From positions 60,414 through 124,413 of the forward strand of contig CAJFNK010000039.1 of assembly GCA_904394685.1 (NCBI GenBank): DNA of 64,000 nucleotides. The letters run 5' to 3'. The DNA is from Candidatus Heritagella gallinarum (lineage in GTDB: Bacteria > Bacillota > Clostridia > Oscillospirales > Acutalibacteraceae). The translations under genes and the position numbers were made by a program. Under the pieces are notes generated by a model. It saw only the letters and a list, made by a program, of their open reading frames with translations. It did no database searches and had not been told where the DNA came from. Positions 33,457 through 42,496 of this stretch are shown one piece after another. Numbering within the stretch: the stretch's first letter is position 1; every line of letters starts with the position of its first letter.

Positions 33457-34671
33457 TTATTGGTTACGGCAATAGCTCTCAATAACCGCTTTTGGCAGTA
33501 CCGTTTTGATAAATTCACTGTTGGCAGCGATTGCAATGGCTTCTTCTCTGGTGGCAGGCAATGTCTGAAATTGTCTAAGCGTGTCGGAATCAGCTGTAAA
33601 CAGATTGATATCAGCAGCTTGAGGCGGCTGCAAAGCATTTTGTATCCCATATAGTCCGGCATAGATCAGCAGTGCAAACGCAAGATAGGGGTTGGCAGAA
33701 GGGTCTGGAGAGCGCAGCTCAACCCGCTGATATTGCCCAACCGCAGCCGGGATACGAGCCAACTGAGAGCGGTTTTCTTTTGACCAGGAGATATATCGGG
33801 GCGCTTTGTCGGAGCCAAACCGTTTGTAGGAATCGGCTCCGGGGTTGAGAAAAGCTGTCATCTCAGAAACCTTTTCGAGTACGCCTGCCACCAAAAAAGG
33901 AAGCAACTTCTGGTGATCGGGGCGTTGTGCAGAAAGATTGATGTGGAACCCGCTTCCCGGTTTTCCGGTGAGCGGTTTGGGTGAAAAATCGGCCCACAAG
34001 CCATTGCGGCAGGCCACCGTTTTTACCACCGTCTGAAAGGTGAGAGCATTATCAGCGGCAGAGAGCGGGTCGGAATACCGGAAGTCAATTTCGTTTTGAC
34101 CCGGCCCTTCTTCATGATGGGAACTTTCGGGACGGATTCCCATCTGTTCCAGCGTCAGACAGATTTCACGGCGGATATTTTCCCCTTTATCGTCGGGGGC
34201 GATATCCATATACCCAGCGTCATCATAGGGGATTCTGGTTTTATCCCCATTTTCATCCAGCTTGAAAAGGTAAAACTCCAGCTCGGAACCAAACGAAAAT
34301 CGTATCCCGGCTTCCTCAGCCTCCCGAATTGCCTTTTGCAGAATACTCCGGGTGTCACATTCAAACACCCTTCCATCCGGATAGGTGATGGTGCAGAACA
34401 TCCTCACCACCCGCCCGTGTTCCGGACGCCAGGGAAGAATCGCCAATGTGTCGGGGTCGGGATGCAGCAAAAGGTCGGAATGGGTTTCATCCCCGAACCC
34501 CTCGATTGCCGATGCGTCAAAGGCGATTCCGTATTCAAATGCACGGGCAAGCTCGTCCGGCATGATGGAAATATTTTTTTGTCTGCCATAGATGTCGCAA
34601 AACGCCAGACGAATAAACTTGACATCTTCTTCGCCCACATATTGCATGACCTCTTGTGCCGAATAGTTCAT
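33457..34671 (-). CDS. glnA: Glutamine synthetase type I-like protein
   Basis: 404 residues, shorter than the usual 440-470 of GSI. Metal and substrate motifs persist: GSELEFYLF, EGPGQNEIDF, GSGFHINLS and RVELRSPDPSANPY. Two departures are visible. The flap normally reading YKRLVPGYEAP is YKRFGSDKAP, losing the catalytic Glu, and the C-terminal helix (about 25 residues) that locks the two hexamer rings is missing. It may be a divergent GS, a gamma-glutamyl ligase for another amine, or a regulatory pseudo-enzyme. It lies between the GltB C-terminal domain and the ANTAR gene; the true GS of the locus is probably glnN. Confidence 0.85.
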   Translation of the reverse strand: MNYSAQEVMQYVGEEDVKFIRLAFCDIYGRQKNISIMPDELARAFEYGIAFDASAIEGFGDETHSDLLLHPDPDTLAILPWRPEHGRVVRMFCTITYPDGRVFECDTRSILQKAIREAEEAGIRFSFGSELEFYLFKLDENGDKTRIPYDDAGYMDIAPDDKGENIRREICLTLEQMGIRPESSHHEEGPGQNEIDFRYSDPLSAADNALTFQTVVKTVACRNGLWADFSPKPLTGKPGSGFHINLSAQRPDHQKLLPFLVAGVLEKVSEMTAFLNPGADSYKRFGSDKAPRYISWSKENRSQLARIPAAVGQYQRVELRSPDPSANPYLAFALLIYAGLYGIQNALQPPQAADINLFTADSDTLRQFQTLPATREEAIAIAANSEFIKTVLPKAVIESYCRNQ

Positions 34672-34779
34672 TTTTCAACCTGCTTTCTACTGGAGTCTGT
34701 TTACAAACCGGCAAATCGCCTCCGATCATCCTGATTGTTGGACAGGATTCCCAACTTGCCCAGCGGTTGCGGGCAGGGG

Positions 34780-35502
34780 CTAGTTTGCCACATACATTTG
34801 TTGATACGGGTTTTTGCTGTCAGGTGTAACAACGGTAAACGGTGCATCCAGAATCATTCCCAAATCCACTTGGAACAGTTGGGCGTATTCCAAAAGCTCC
34901 TCCCGGATTTCGTCTAAATCTGCATCTGTGGCAGGACGTACCGTTACCTGGCTTGGGAAGGAGAGCTCCCGGCAGTCGCCCCGCAGATACATCTTTCCAC
35001 CGTGCATCCCGGTTCCAGGAAAATTCCCCACAATTTTCCGGTTTCCGGCCGATAAGCCCAGGACGATGATTTTTCCACCGGCCTGATATTCTCCCAAAAA
35101 GCTCCCGGCAGTTCCGCCAATCACCATCACCGGGATTTTTTCCTGATAGGCTTTCATGTGGATGCCGGCACGGTATCCGGCGCTGCCTTTGACGTAAATT
35201 TTTCCGCCACGCATCGCATAACCGGCGGCATCCCCAATGTTGCCATGGATGATGATTTTTCCCTCGTTCATCGTATCTCCAACGGCGTCCTGAGCGTTGC
35301 CGTATACGATGAGTTGGGCGCCGTCCAGATAAGCGCCCAGAGCGTTTCCCGGAATCCCCGAAAAGGATATGGTGTGCTGTGTCAGGCCGGCAGCCAGAAA
35401 GCGCTGGCCAAGACAGTTGGAAACCGTGCAGTCACAGGCGCTGCTGCGAATGGCTTCGTTTAAAGCCCTGTAATCCAGATGGGCTGCATCAATTTGTGTC
35501 AT
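34780..35502 (-). CDS. Glutamate synthase GXGXG domain subunit (GltB3-like)
   Basis: 240 residues forming the right-handed beta-helix that is the C-terminal domain of GltB in other bacteria. Repeated G-rich turns are seen (GNALGAYLDGAQLIVYGNA, GNIGDAAGYAMRGGKIYVKG, GGTAGSFLGEYQAGGKIIVLG). As a separate gene it belongs to the archaeal-type split glutamate synthase. I chose ATG 35502; a frame extension to an ATG at 35577 overlaps the previous gene. Confidence 0.88.
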   Translation of the reverse strand: MTQIDAAHLDYRALNEAIRSSACDCTVSNCLGQRFLAAGLTQHTISFSGIPGNALGAYLDGAQLIVYGNAQDAVGDTMNEGKIIIHGNIGDAAGYAMRGGKIYVKGSAGYRAGIHMKAYQEKIPVMVIGGTAGSFLGEYQAGGKIIVLGLSAGNRKIVGNFPGTGMHGGKMYLRGDCRELSFPSQVTVRPATDADLDEIREELLEYAQLFQVDLGMILDAPFTVVTPDSKNPYQQMYVAN

Positions 35503-35563
35503 ATTATACCACACTTCCCACTTGATTTCTATCAAAATGAATTTGCCTTGTATATAAGACCGG

Positions 35564-37072
35564 TTATTCGCCTGCATGGGATATCCCCAAAATCGAAAGC
35601 TCCCGGTCGCTGAGCCCCACGCCACGAAGCATCAGGCGGTTGCCACGCAAACTTTCGATGGAGTTGATCCCCATTCCGCCCATCAGTTCCATGATCTCAT
35701 GCCGCCAGGCAGTAATCAGATTTACCAGCCTTTGGCTCCCGATATCGGGGTTCAGGCGCTTTACCAGCTCTGGGCGCTGGGTGGCGATGCCCCAGTTGCA
35801 GTTGCCGGTCTGGCAGGTACGGCAGAGGTGGCAGCCCAAAGCAATCAGTGCGGCGGTTGCCACATAACAGGCATCGGCTCCCAATGCAATGGCTTTTACC
35901 ACATCCGCTGCACTGCGGATACTTCCGCCCACAATCAGCGAAACCTGGTTGCGGATTCCTTCATCACGCAGCCGCTGATCGACTGAAGCGAGCGCCAGCT
36001 CGATGGGGATTCCCACATTATCACGAATTCTGGTGGGGGCAGCGCCGGTGCCGCCACGATAGCCATCTATGGCGATGATATCGGCGCCGCTTCTTGCAAT
36101 GCCGCTTGCAATGGCCGCAATGTTGTGGACAGCGGCAACCTTGACGATGACTGGTTTGCGGTATCCGGTAGCTTCTTTTAGGGAATACACCAGCTGTCGC
36201 AGGTCTTCAATGGAATAAATGTCATGGTGCGGGGCGGGGGAGATAGCGTCGGAGCCTTCGGGAATCATACGGGTGCGGGAAACATCCCCCACGATTTTAG
36301 CGCCGGGCAGATGGCCGCCGATGCCGGGTTTTGCGCCTTGCCCCATTTTGATTTCGATGGCGGCGCCTGCTTCGAGATAATCCCGGTGAACACCAAACCG
36401 GCCAGAAGCCACCTGAACGATGGTGTTTTCACCATAACAATAAAAGTCCTCATGCAGGCCGCCTTCACCGGTGTTATAGTAGATGCCGAGCTGAGAGGCG
36501 GCTCTGGCCAGGCTTTCGTGTGCATTATAGCTGATCGAGCCATAGCTCATTGCCGAAAACAGAATCGGCACAGAAAGGCTGAGCTGCGGCGGAAGCTGTT
36601 CGTCAAGATTTCCCGCAGCATCAAAATGCAGGGAAGAAGGCTTCTTTCCCAAAAACACACGGGTTTCCATCGGTTCCCGCAAGGGGTCGATGGGCGGGTT
36701 GGTCACCTGAGAAGCATTGATTAATAGGCGGTCCCAATAAACCGGCAGCGGCTTGGGGGCACCCATCGAAGAAAGCAAAACGCCGCCGCTTCCGGCCTGC
36801 TTATAAATCTCTTTGATGGTGCTTTCCTGCCAGTTGGCGTTTTCCCGAAACACACATCCGCTTTTTGTGATTTTCAGCGCATGGGTGGGACACAGCGCCA
36901 CACACCGCTGGCAGTCAACACATTTGGAATCATCGGCAATCATCACTTTGCCGTTGGGTTGATATTGATGTACGCCGTTGGCGCATTGGCGTTCGCAAAT
37001 CCGGCACCGGGTACACCGGGCGTCATTGCGTACCACCTCAAATTCAGGATATAGATACAGATTCTCTGTCAA
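35564..37072 (-). CDS. Glutamate synthase FMN/iron-sulfur subunit (GltB2-like)
   Basis: 502 residues. The N-terminus carries two ferredoxin 4Fe-4S motifs, CTRCRICERQCANGVHQY and CVDCQRCVALCPTHALK. The rest is the FMN-binding glutamate synthase barrel with GHLPGAKIVGDVSRTR, APHHDIYSIEDLRQL and IDGYRGGTGAAPTRIRDN, and the 3Fe-4S-type cysteines in ALGCHLCRTCQTGNCNWGIATQ. It makes glutamate from 2-oxoglutarate and ammonia. The ferredoxin domain suggests that electrons come from ferredoxin or a small partner; no GltD-type NADPH subunit is in the operon. It overlaps the amidotransferase gene by 4 bases. Confidence 0.92.
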   Translation of the reverse strand: MTENLYLYPEFEVVRNDARCTRCRICERQCANGVHQYQPNGKVMIADDSKCVDCQRCVALCPTHALKITKSGCVFRENANWQESTIKEIYKQAGSGGVLLSSMGAPKPLPVYWDRLLINASQVTNPPIDPLREPMETRVFLGKKPSSLHFDAAGNLDEQLPPQLSLSVPILFSAMSYGSISYNAHESLARAASQLGIYYNTGEGGLHEDFYCYGENTIVQVASGRFGVHRDYLEAGAAIEIKMGQGAKPGIGGHLPGAKIVGDVSRTRMIPEGSDAISPAPHHDIYSIEDLRQLVYSLKEATGYRKPVIVKVAAVHNIAAIASGIARSGADIIAIDGYRGGTGAAPTRIRDNVGIPIELALASVDQRLRDEGIRNQVSLIVGGSIRSAADVVKAIALGADACYVATAALIALGCHLCRTCQTGNCNWGIATQRPELVKRLNPDIGSQRLVNLITAWRHEIMELMGGMGINSIESLRGNRLMLRGVGLSDRELSILGISHAGE

Positions 37073-38160
37073 AACAAGCCCTCCTTCACCCGGATAATCA
37101 CCGGTTCCCCGCCTGCCGGGGCATAGATATTTTCTGCATTTGGCTCCATTACTCGAATGGCGGCTTCTTCACTGGCGATAAAGACACAGTCGTCTTTTTC
37201 GCCCACCACCATCGAGCGGAGCTTTAAGCGGTCATTCAGAGCCATCAGCCCGCCGTCAAAGCCCAACACAATCGAAAACGGCCCTGTAACCAGCAGACTA
37301 GGAAATACGGTTCTCAGAAAAGTCAGCTTTTTTCGTTCTGCTTCCGGTTTGCGGTTGATGGTACTCCAGAAGGGGGCTGCGATTACAGAGGCGGCATCCT
37401 CCAGGCTGAGGCCCTGTCTGCGAAGGAGATAATCCATAATATAAGTAATCACTTCTGTGTCGGTTTGCAGTGTGCATTTATAACCAAACATTTCGATAAA
37501 GCGTCGGTTTGCATCATAAGAAGAAATCTCGCCGTTGTGGACAATGGAATAATCCAGCAGCGTAAACGGGTGTGCGCCGCCCCACCATCCGGGCGTGTTG
37601 GTAGGATAGCGCCCATGAGCGGTCCAGGAGTATCCCTCATATTCTTCCAGCCGGTAGAACTTTCCCACATCCTCTGGAAACCCGACAGCCTTAAAAGTAC
37701 CCATGTTTTTTCCGCTGGAAAAGACATAAGCGCCCGGCATCTCGGTGTTGATTTTCATCACGGTTCTCGCCACAAACTCTTTTTCATCCAGCTGCTGCGA
37801 AAACAGTGCAGAGCGCAGCGGCGCCACAAAATATCTCCAGATCACCGGTTCGTCGGTGATTTCCGGAATTTTGCGGGTGGGGATCAGCTCCGACTGGATA
37901 ATCTCGAACCGTTCTTTTAGAAACTGCTCGCAGCTTTTGCGTGTGCTGCGCCCGTTATAAAAGAGATGCAGCGCATAAAAATCCTGATATTCCGGATAGA
38001 TTCCATATCCGGCAAACCCGCCGCCAAGGCCGTTGGAACGGTCGTGCATGGGTTTCATGGCGTTGGTAATCATTTCGCCGGTCATTTTCTTTCCCGTTTT
38101 TGAAATAACCGCCGCAATGGCACAGCCGGAGGGGATACGCACCTGACCTTCAATTAGCAT
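37069..38160 (-). CDS. Glutamate synthase class II glutamine amidotransferase subunit (GltB1-like)
   Basis: 363 residues. It is the glutaminase part of a split glutamate synthase, releasing ammonia from glutamine for the FMN subunit. The nucleophile Cys is at residue 13 (IPSGCAIAAV), so a 12-residue propeptide must be removed. The Ntn-type blocks WTAHGRYPTNTPGWWGGAHPF and VHNGEISSYDANRRF follow. Start ATG 38160 has AAAGGAAAG; the frame's earlier start lies inside the leader and lacks a ribosome site. First gene of the leftward operon. Confidence 0.9.
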   Translation of the reverse strand: MLIEGQVRIPSGCAIAAVISKTGKKMTGEMITNAMKPMHDRSNGLGGGFAGYGIYPEYQDFYALHLFYNGRSTRKSCEQFLKERFEIIQSELIPTRKIPEITDEPVIWRYFVAPLRSALFSQQLDEKEFVARTVMKINTEMPGAYVFSSGKNMGTFKAVGFPEDVGKFYRLEEYEGYSWTAHGRYPTNTPGWWGGAHPFTLLDYSIVHNGEISSYDANRRFIEMFGYKCTLQTDTEVITYIMDYLLRRQGLSLEDAASVIAAPFWSTINRKPEAERKKLTFLRTVFPSLLVTGPFSIVLGFDGGLMALNDRLKLRSMVVGEKDDCVFIASEEAAIRVMEPNAENIYAPAGGEPVIIRVKEGLF

Positions 38161-38187
38161 GATTCTCTTTCCTTTCGGGAATAAAAT

Positions 38188-38250
38188 AAAAAAAGCAAAG
38201 GCAGCAATCCTGATGTCAATCATACATCAAGATGAACGCCTTTGCTCATC
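38188..38250 (-). promoter_or_regulatory. Antitermination leader of the glutamate synthase operon (ANTAR target candidate)
   Basis: On the minus strand, hairpin P1 is GATGAGC, loop AAAGGC, GTTCATC (38250-38231). A second hairpin TGATGT/ACATCA (38229-38211) follows with a 7-base loop. The terminator pairs GCAAAGGC (38245-38238) with GCCTTTGC (38202-38195) and is followed by T7. P1 formation hides the 5' arm of the terminator. Loop AAAGGC has the A1/G4 pattern known for ANTAR targets. Confidence 0.72.
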
Positions 38251-38257
38251 TGCAGGA

Positions 38258-38286
38258 ATTATATCGCTCAATTTTCATTTTGTCAA
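38258..38286 (-). promoter_or_regulatory. Promoter of the glutamate synthase operon
   Basis: Perfect TTGACA (38286-38281) and TATAAT (38263-38258) with a 17-base spacer on the minus strand. Confidence 0.88.
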
Positions 38287-38358
38287 GCGATAATTCTAAA
38301 AAAATTATATATAAGATATTTTTTGCAATTTCGACTGAATAAAATTGCAAAACAGGGG

Positions 38359-38387
38359 TTGACAAGAGAAAAACCGGGGTGTATAAT
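38359..38387 (+). promoter_or_regulatory. Promoter of the glnN operon
   Basis: Perfect TTGACA (38359-38364) and TATAAT (38382-38387) with a 17-base spacer. Together with its divergent twin this is the strongest promoter pair in the window. Confidence 0.88.
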
Positions 38388-38395
38388 GCAGAGCG

Positions 38396-38446
38396 AAAGG
38401 CAAAGGCGTCTTTGAGAACATGATCTCGAAGGCGCCTTTGCCTTTT
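38396..38446 (+). promoter_or_regulatory. Antitermination leader of the glnN operon (ANTAR target candidate)
   Basis: P1 is AAAGGC, loop AAAGGC (38402-38407), GTCTTT (38396-38413). P2 is GAGA, loop ACATGA, TCTC (38414-38427). The competing terminator is a 19-bp hairpin whose base is GGCAAAGGCG (38399-38408) with CGCCTTTGCC (38433-38442), followed by TTTT. P1 uses the 5' arm of that terminator, so the two are exclusive. Loop and closing pairs of P1 equal those in the divergent leader. Confidence 0.75.
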
Positions 38447-38474
38447 CAATTTTACACCAAAAGGAGAATCAACT

Positions 38475-40571
38475 ATGGGAACTGTATCCGAGTATTTTGG
38501 CAGCCTGGTGTTCGACGACAGAGTGATGAAAGCCAATCTCTCTGCAAAGGTATACCAGTCTCTGAAAAGAACCATCGACGAAGGGGCAAAGCTCGATATC
38601 GGAGTTGCCAATGCTGTGGCAACCGCTATGAAGGATTGGGCAGTTGCAAATGGCGCTACTCACTACACCCATTGGTTCCAACCTTTGACAGGGATAACGG
38701 CAGAAAAGCACGACAGCTTTATCTCTCCCGCTCCGGATGGCCGTGTGATTATGGAGTTTTCGGGAAAGGAGCTGATCAAGGGAGAACCGGATGCTTCTTC
38801 TTTCCCTTCCGGTGGACTTCGAGCCACCTTTGAAGCCAGAGGTTATACCGCATGGGACCCTACTTCCTATGCCTTTATTAAAGGAAAGACGCTTTGCATC
38901 CCTACTGCCTTTTGTTCTTATGGCGGGGAGGCACTCGACAAAAAAACGCCTCTGCTCCGCTCGATGGAGGCTCTCAGCCGGCAGGCAATCAGAATTTTGC
39001 GTCTGTTTGGCAACGACAGCGTAAAGTGTGTGCGTACTTCTGTGGGGCCGGAACAGGAATACTTCCTGATCGACCAGGAAATGTATAACCGCCGCCGGGA
39101 CTTGCGTTTTACCGGCAGAACTCTCTTTGGCGCCAAGCCTCCCAAAGGGCAGGAAATGGACGACCATTATTTTGGCGTAATCAAGCCGAGAGTGGAAGCC
39201 TATATGGAAGAACTGAACCAGGAGCTTTGGAAGCTGGGCGTGCTTGCCAAAACAGAACATAACGAAGTGGCGCCGTCACAGCACGAGTTGGCTCCGGTAT
39301 ATACTACCACCAATATTGCCACCGACCACAACCAGCTGACAATGGAAATCATGCAAAAAGTGGCAGCCCGCCATGGTCTGGTGTGCCTGCTGCATGAAAA
39401 GCCCTTTGCAGGGGTGAACGGAAGCGGCAAGCATAACAACTGGTCGATTGCCACAGATACCGGCGTCAACCTTTTGACACCCGGCGAAACCCCCTATGAA
39501 AACGCCCAGTTCCTTTTGTTCCTCTGCGCCGTTATCAAGGCGGTGGATGATTATCAGGATTTGCTGCGTGTTTCGGTTGCCACCGCCGGAAACGACCATC
39601 GCCTTGGCGCAAACGAAGCGCCGCCGGCAGTGGTTTCTATTTTCCTCGGTGACGAGCTGACAGCAATCCTCAATGCAATCGAAACCGATACCCCATATAG
39701 CTCGGCTGAAAAAACCGTGATGAAGCTGGGGGTCAATGTCCTTCCCAAGTTTACACGGGACACAACCGACCGCAACCGGACTTCACCGTTTGCCTTTACC
39801 GGAAACAAGTTTGAATTCCGGATGCTGGGCTCCTCCAACAGCATCGCCTGCGCCAATATTATGTTGAACAGCGCTGTGGCCGAAAGCCTGAAAATTTATG
39901 CTGACCGTTTGGAAAAGGCAGAAGATTTCCAGTTAACGCTGCATGAGATGATTCGCAAGACGATTAAAGACCACAAGCGTATCATATTTAACGGAAACGG
40001 CTATGACGAATCCTGGATTGAGGAAGCCACCCAAAAGCGTGGCCTGCTCAACTACCGCACCACCCCGGACTGCATCCCGCATGTGCTGGACGAAAAGAAC
40101 GTAAAAATGCTCACCTCTCACGGCGTTTTCTGTGAGGCAGAGCTAAAGTCCCGGTGTGAAATCACGCTTGATAACTACTGCAAAACCGTTGTGATCGAGG
40201 CGAACACCATGATCGACATGGCACGCAAGGAAATCCTCCCGGCAATCGAATCGTATGTATATGAGCTTACCAAAACCGCTGCGGCCAAAAAGGCGCTTTC
40301 CGAAACGATTTCCTGCGGGTATGAAACCGGTCTGGTCGAGAAGCTTTCCACATTGGTTGAACAGATCGCCGCCAAAACAGATTGCCTGGAATCCTCTTTG
40401 CAGCAGGTAAAGGCGATCGACAATGTGACAGAGGAATCCGCTGCTATCCGGGATTTAATCCTGCCGGCAATGGAAACGCTGCGAGCCGATTGTGACACAG
40501 CGGAAACGCTGACGGCCGAAAGCTACTGGCCGTTCCCCACCTATGGCGACCTGCTCTTTGGCGTAAGATAA
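38475..40571 (+). CDS. glnN: Glutamine synthetase type III
   Basis: 698 residues, the GSIII size. It joins glutamate and ammonium with ATP. GSIII-specific blocks are [40 protein letters not shown] and the metal/ammonium region [10 protein letters not shown], followed by [13 protein letters not shown] and GSGKHNNWS. The ribosome site AAAAGGAG is close to the ATG. It leads a long operon and is controlled by the leader terminator. Confidence 0.97.
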   Translation: MGTVSEYFGSLVFDDRVMKANLSAKVYQSLKRTIDEGAKLDIGVANAVATAMKDWAVANGATHYTHWFQPLTGITAEKHDSFISPAPDGRVIMEFSGKELIKGEPDASSFPSGGLRATFEARGYTAWDPTSYAFIKGKTLCIPTAFCSYGGEALDKKTPLLRSMEALSRQAIRILRLFGNDSVKCVRTSVGPEQEYFLIDQEMYNRRRDLRFTGRTLFGAKPPKGQEMDDHYFGVIKPRVEAYMEELNQELWKLGVLAKTEHNEVAPSQHELAPVYTTTNIATDHNQLTMEIMQKVAARHGLVCLLHEKPFAGVNGSGKHNNWSIATDTGVNLLTPGETPYENAQFLLFLCAVIKAVDDYQDLLRVSVATAGNDHRLGANEAPPAVVSIFLGDELTAILNAIETDTPYSSAEKTVMKLGVNVLPKFTRDTTDRNRTSPFAFTGNKFEFRMLGSSNSIACANIMLNSAVAESLKIYADRLEKAEDFQLTLHEMIRKTIKDHKRIIFNGNGYDESWIEEATQKRGLLNYRTTPDCIPHVLDEKNVKMLTSHGVFCEAELKSRCEITLDNYCKTVVIEANTMIDMARKEILPAIESYVYELTKTAAAKKALSETISCGYETGLVEKLSTLVEQIAAKTDCLESSLQQVKAIDNVTEESAAIRDLILPAMETLRADCDTAETLTAESYWPFPTYGDLLFGVR

Positions 40572-40619
40572 GAGCGAAACAAGAAGGGAAAAGAGAAGAA
40601 AAGAAAGAAGGGACAACAG

Positions 40620-42335
40620 ATGACGTATAGTGCTGTTAACACGATTTGGGTGCTGCTTGGCGCCGCATTGGTGTTCTTTATGCAGGCTGGTTTTTCGATG
40701 TGTGAGGCAGGGTTTACCCGTGCAAAAAACACCGGCAATATCCTGATGAAAAACCTGATGGATTTCTGTATCGGCACACCGGCATTCTGGCTGGTAGGGT
40801 TTGGACTGATGTTTGGCAGCGGCAGCGCTTTGCTGGGCACTTTTGACCCGTTGATTCTGGGCGATTACAGCCATATTCTTCCGGCTGGCGTCCCGCTTTG
40901 GGCGTTTGCAATCTTTCAGACGGTGTTCTGTGCCACTTCTGCCACCATTGTTTCGGGTGCCATGGCAGAAAGAACCAAGTTCAGTGCATATTGCATTTAT
41001 TCGGCGGCTATTTCCCTGATTATTTATCCCATTTCCGGACATTGGATCTGGGGCGGTGGCTGGCTGAGCCAGCTGGGCTTCCATGATTTTGCCGGATCTA
41101 CCACCGTCCACATGGTAGGCGGAATCTGCGCCCTGATCGGCGCCAAGATTCTTGGCCCCCGTATTGGCAAGTATGACAAGTCTGGAAAGCCTCACGCAAT
41201 TTTGGGACACAACCTGACGTTTGCAGCCTTGGGCGTGTTTATTCTCTGGTTCTGCTGGTTTGGATTCAACGGTGCTTCTACTGTTGGAATGGACAGCGAC
41301 GCTCTGCTGGAGCGTGCCGGTCTGGTGTTCTTCAACACCAACCTGGCGGCAGCGGTTGCCTGCTGCACCACGCTGGTGGTCACCTGGGTACGTTATGGAA
41401 AGCCCGATGTTTCCATGACCTACAACGCAGCGTTGGCCGGTCTGGTTGGCATCACCGCTGGATGCGATGCGGTTGAACCACTGGGCGCTGCTATTATGGG
41501 GCTTGTGTTTGGTATAGCAGTGGCGTTTGCAGTGGAGTTCTTTGATAAGATTGCAAAGATCGATGACCCGGTTGGCGCAATCGCAGTTCATTGTGTTTGT
41601 GGCGCACTGGGAACCCTCCTGACTGGATTTTTTGCCACCGGTGTTTCTACCGAAAAGGGCGTGTTCTATGGCGGCGGATTCCATTTCGCCGGAGTGCAGG
41701 CGTTGGGTGTTGTGGCAGTTGCGGCCTATGTAGCGGTTGTGATTACAATTGTTTTCCAGGTGATTAAGCATACCAGCGGGCTTCGTGCCGAACCCGCCGA
41801 TGAGCTGGCCGGACTGGATATTTCGGAGCATGGACTGCTCACTGCCTATGCCGGTTTTGCGATGCAGCCCGATACAGTGACCGAAGACGGAGCAGCAGAG
41901 CCTGTGATGGTTTCTGGAGAAGTTCCGGTAGCCGAAGCGATTCCGGTCAAGCGGGTAGAGTCTTTTGACCAGACTGTGCCCAAGCTGACCAAGGTGGAGA
42001 TCATTTGCAAGGAAAGCCGGTTTGAGGCACTAAAGAAGGCCATGACCGATCTGGGAATCACCGGTATGACGGTATCGCATGTGCTGGGCTGCGGGATGCA
42101 GAAGGGCAAGCCGGAATATTACCGTGGCGTAGAAGTGGAGGTTTCTCTGCTGCCCAAGATTCAGGTGGAAATCGTAGTGAGCAAGGTTCCGGTTCGCAGC
42201 GTGATCGAAACCGCCAAAAAGGTGCTGTATACCGGACATATCGGAGACGGCAAGATCTTTGTCTATGATGTGGAAAACGTGATAAAGGTTCGTACAGGTG
42301 AAGAAGGGTACGATGCCCTTCAGGATGTAGAATAA
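40620..42335 (+). CDS. amt: Ammonium channel Amt fused to a PII (GlnB/GlnK) domain
   Basis: 571 residues. Residues 1 to about 400 form an eleven-helix Amt channel (FFMQAGFSMCEAGFTRAKN, WGGGWLSQLGFHDFAGS, the twin-His helices around GHNLTFAALG and VHCVCGALGTLLTG). A linker follows, then from about residue 455 a PII domain (TKVEIICKESRFEALKKAM ... GHIGDGKIFVYDVENVIKVRTGEEG). In the T-loop GMQKGKPEYYRGVEVEV the position of the uridylylated Tyr51 is Val, so control by GlnD is unlikely. The tethered PII could plug the channel in response to ADP/ATP and 2-oxoglutarate. Confidence 0.93.
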   Translation: MTYSAVNTIWVLLGAALVFFMQAGFSMCEAGFTRAKNTGNILMKNLMDFCIGTPAFWLVGFGLMFGSGSALLGTFDPLILGDYSHILPAGVPLWAFAIFQTVFCATSATIVSGAMAERTKFSAYCIYSAAISLIIYPISGHWIWGGGWLSQLGFHDFAGSTTVHMVGGICALIGAKILGPRIGKYDKSGKPHAILGHNLTFAALGVFILWFCWFGFNGASTVGMDSDALLERAGLVFFNTNLAAAVACCTTLVVTWVRYGKPDVSMTYNAALAGLVGITAGCDAVEPLGAAIMGLVFGIAVAFAVEFFDKIAKIDDPVGAIAVHCVCGALGTLLTGFFATGVSTEKGVFYGGGFHFAGVQALGVVAVAAYVAVVITIVFQVIKHTSGLRAEPADELAGLDISEHGLLTAYAGFAMQPDTVTEDGAAEPVMVSGEVPVAEAIPVKRVESFDQTVPKLTKVEIICKESRFEALKKAMTDLGITGMTVSHVLGCGMQKGKPEYYRGVEVEVSLLPKIQVEIVVSKVPVRSVIETAKKVLYTGHIGDGKIFVYDVENVIKVRTGEEGYDALQDVE

Positions 42336-42344
42336 AATACACAA

Positions 42345-42468
42345 GTGGCTGGCGATCCGGCTTTTGGCAAAAGTTTTGCAAGCTCCAAAAGCCGGACGCC
42401 TCTGGCAGCCAGAAGCAGTACGTCGGATTGCCATGGAAAACCGGGCAGTCCGGCGTCCTCTGTGAAAT
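42345..42468 (+). other. Two hairpins in the amt-asnB gap
   Basis: CCGGCTTTTGG and CCAAAAGCCGG form a perfect 11-bp stem around a 17-base loop, extended imperfectly by TGGCTGGCG and CGCC...CAGCCA. A second stem, CGGATTGCC/GGGCAGTCCG, follows at about 42423-42460. Neither has a T-run, so they may be mRNA processing or stability elements rather than terminators. Confidence 0.45.
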
Positions 42469-42496
42469 GCCGGATTACCAATTGGAGGTGTTGAGA

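Noticed and set aside
40455..41831. 458-codon open frame on the minus strand
   Set aside because: Antisense to the Amt-PII gene; composition mirrors the complementary codons and no domain is visible.
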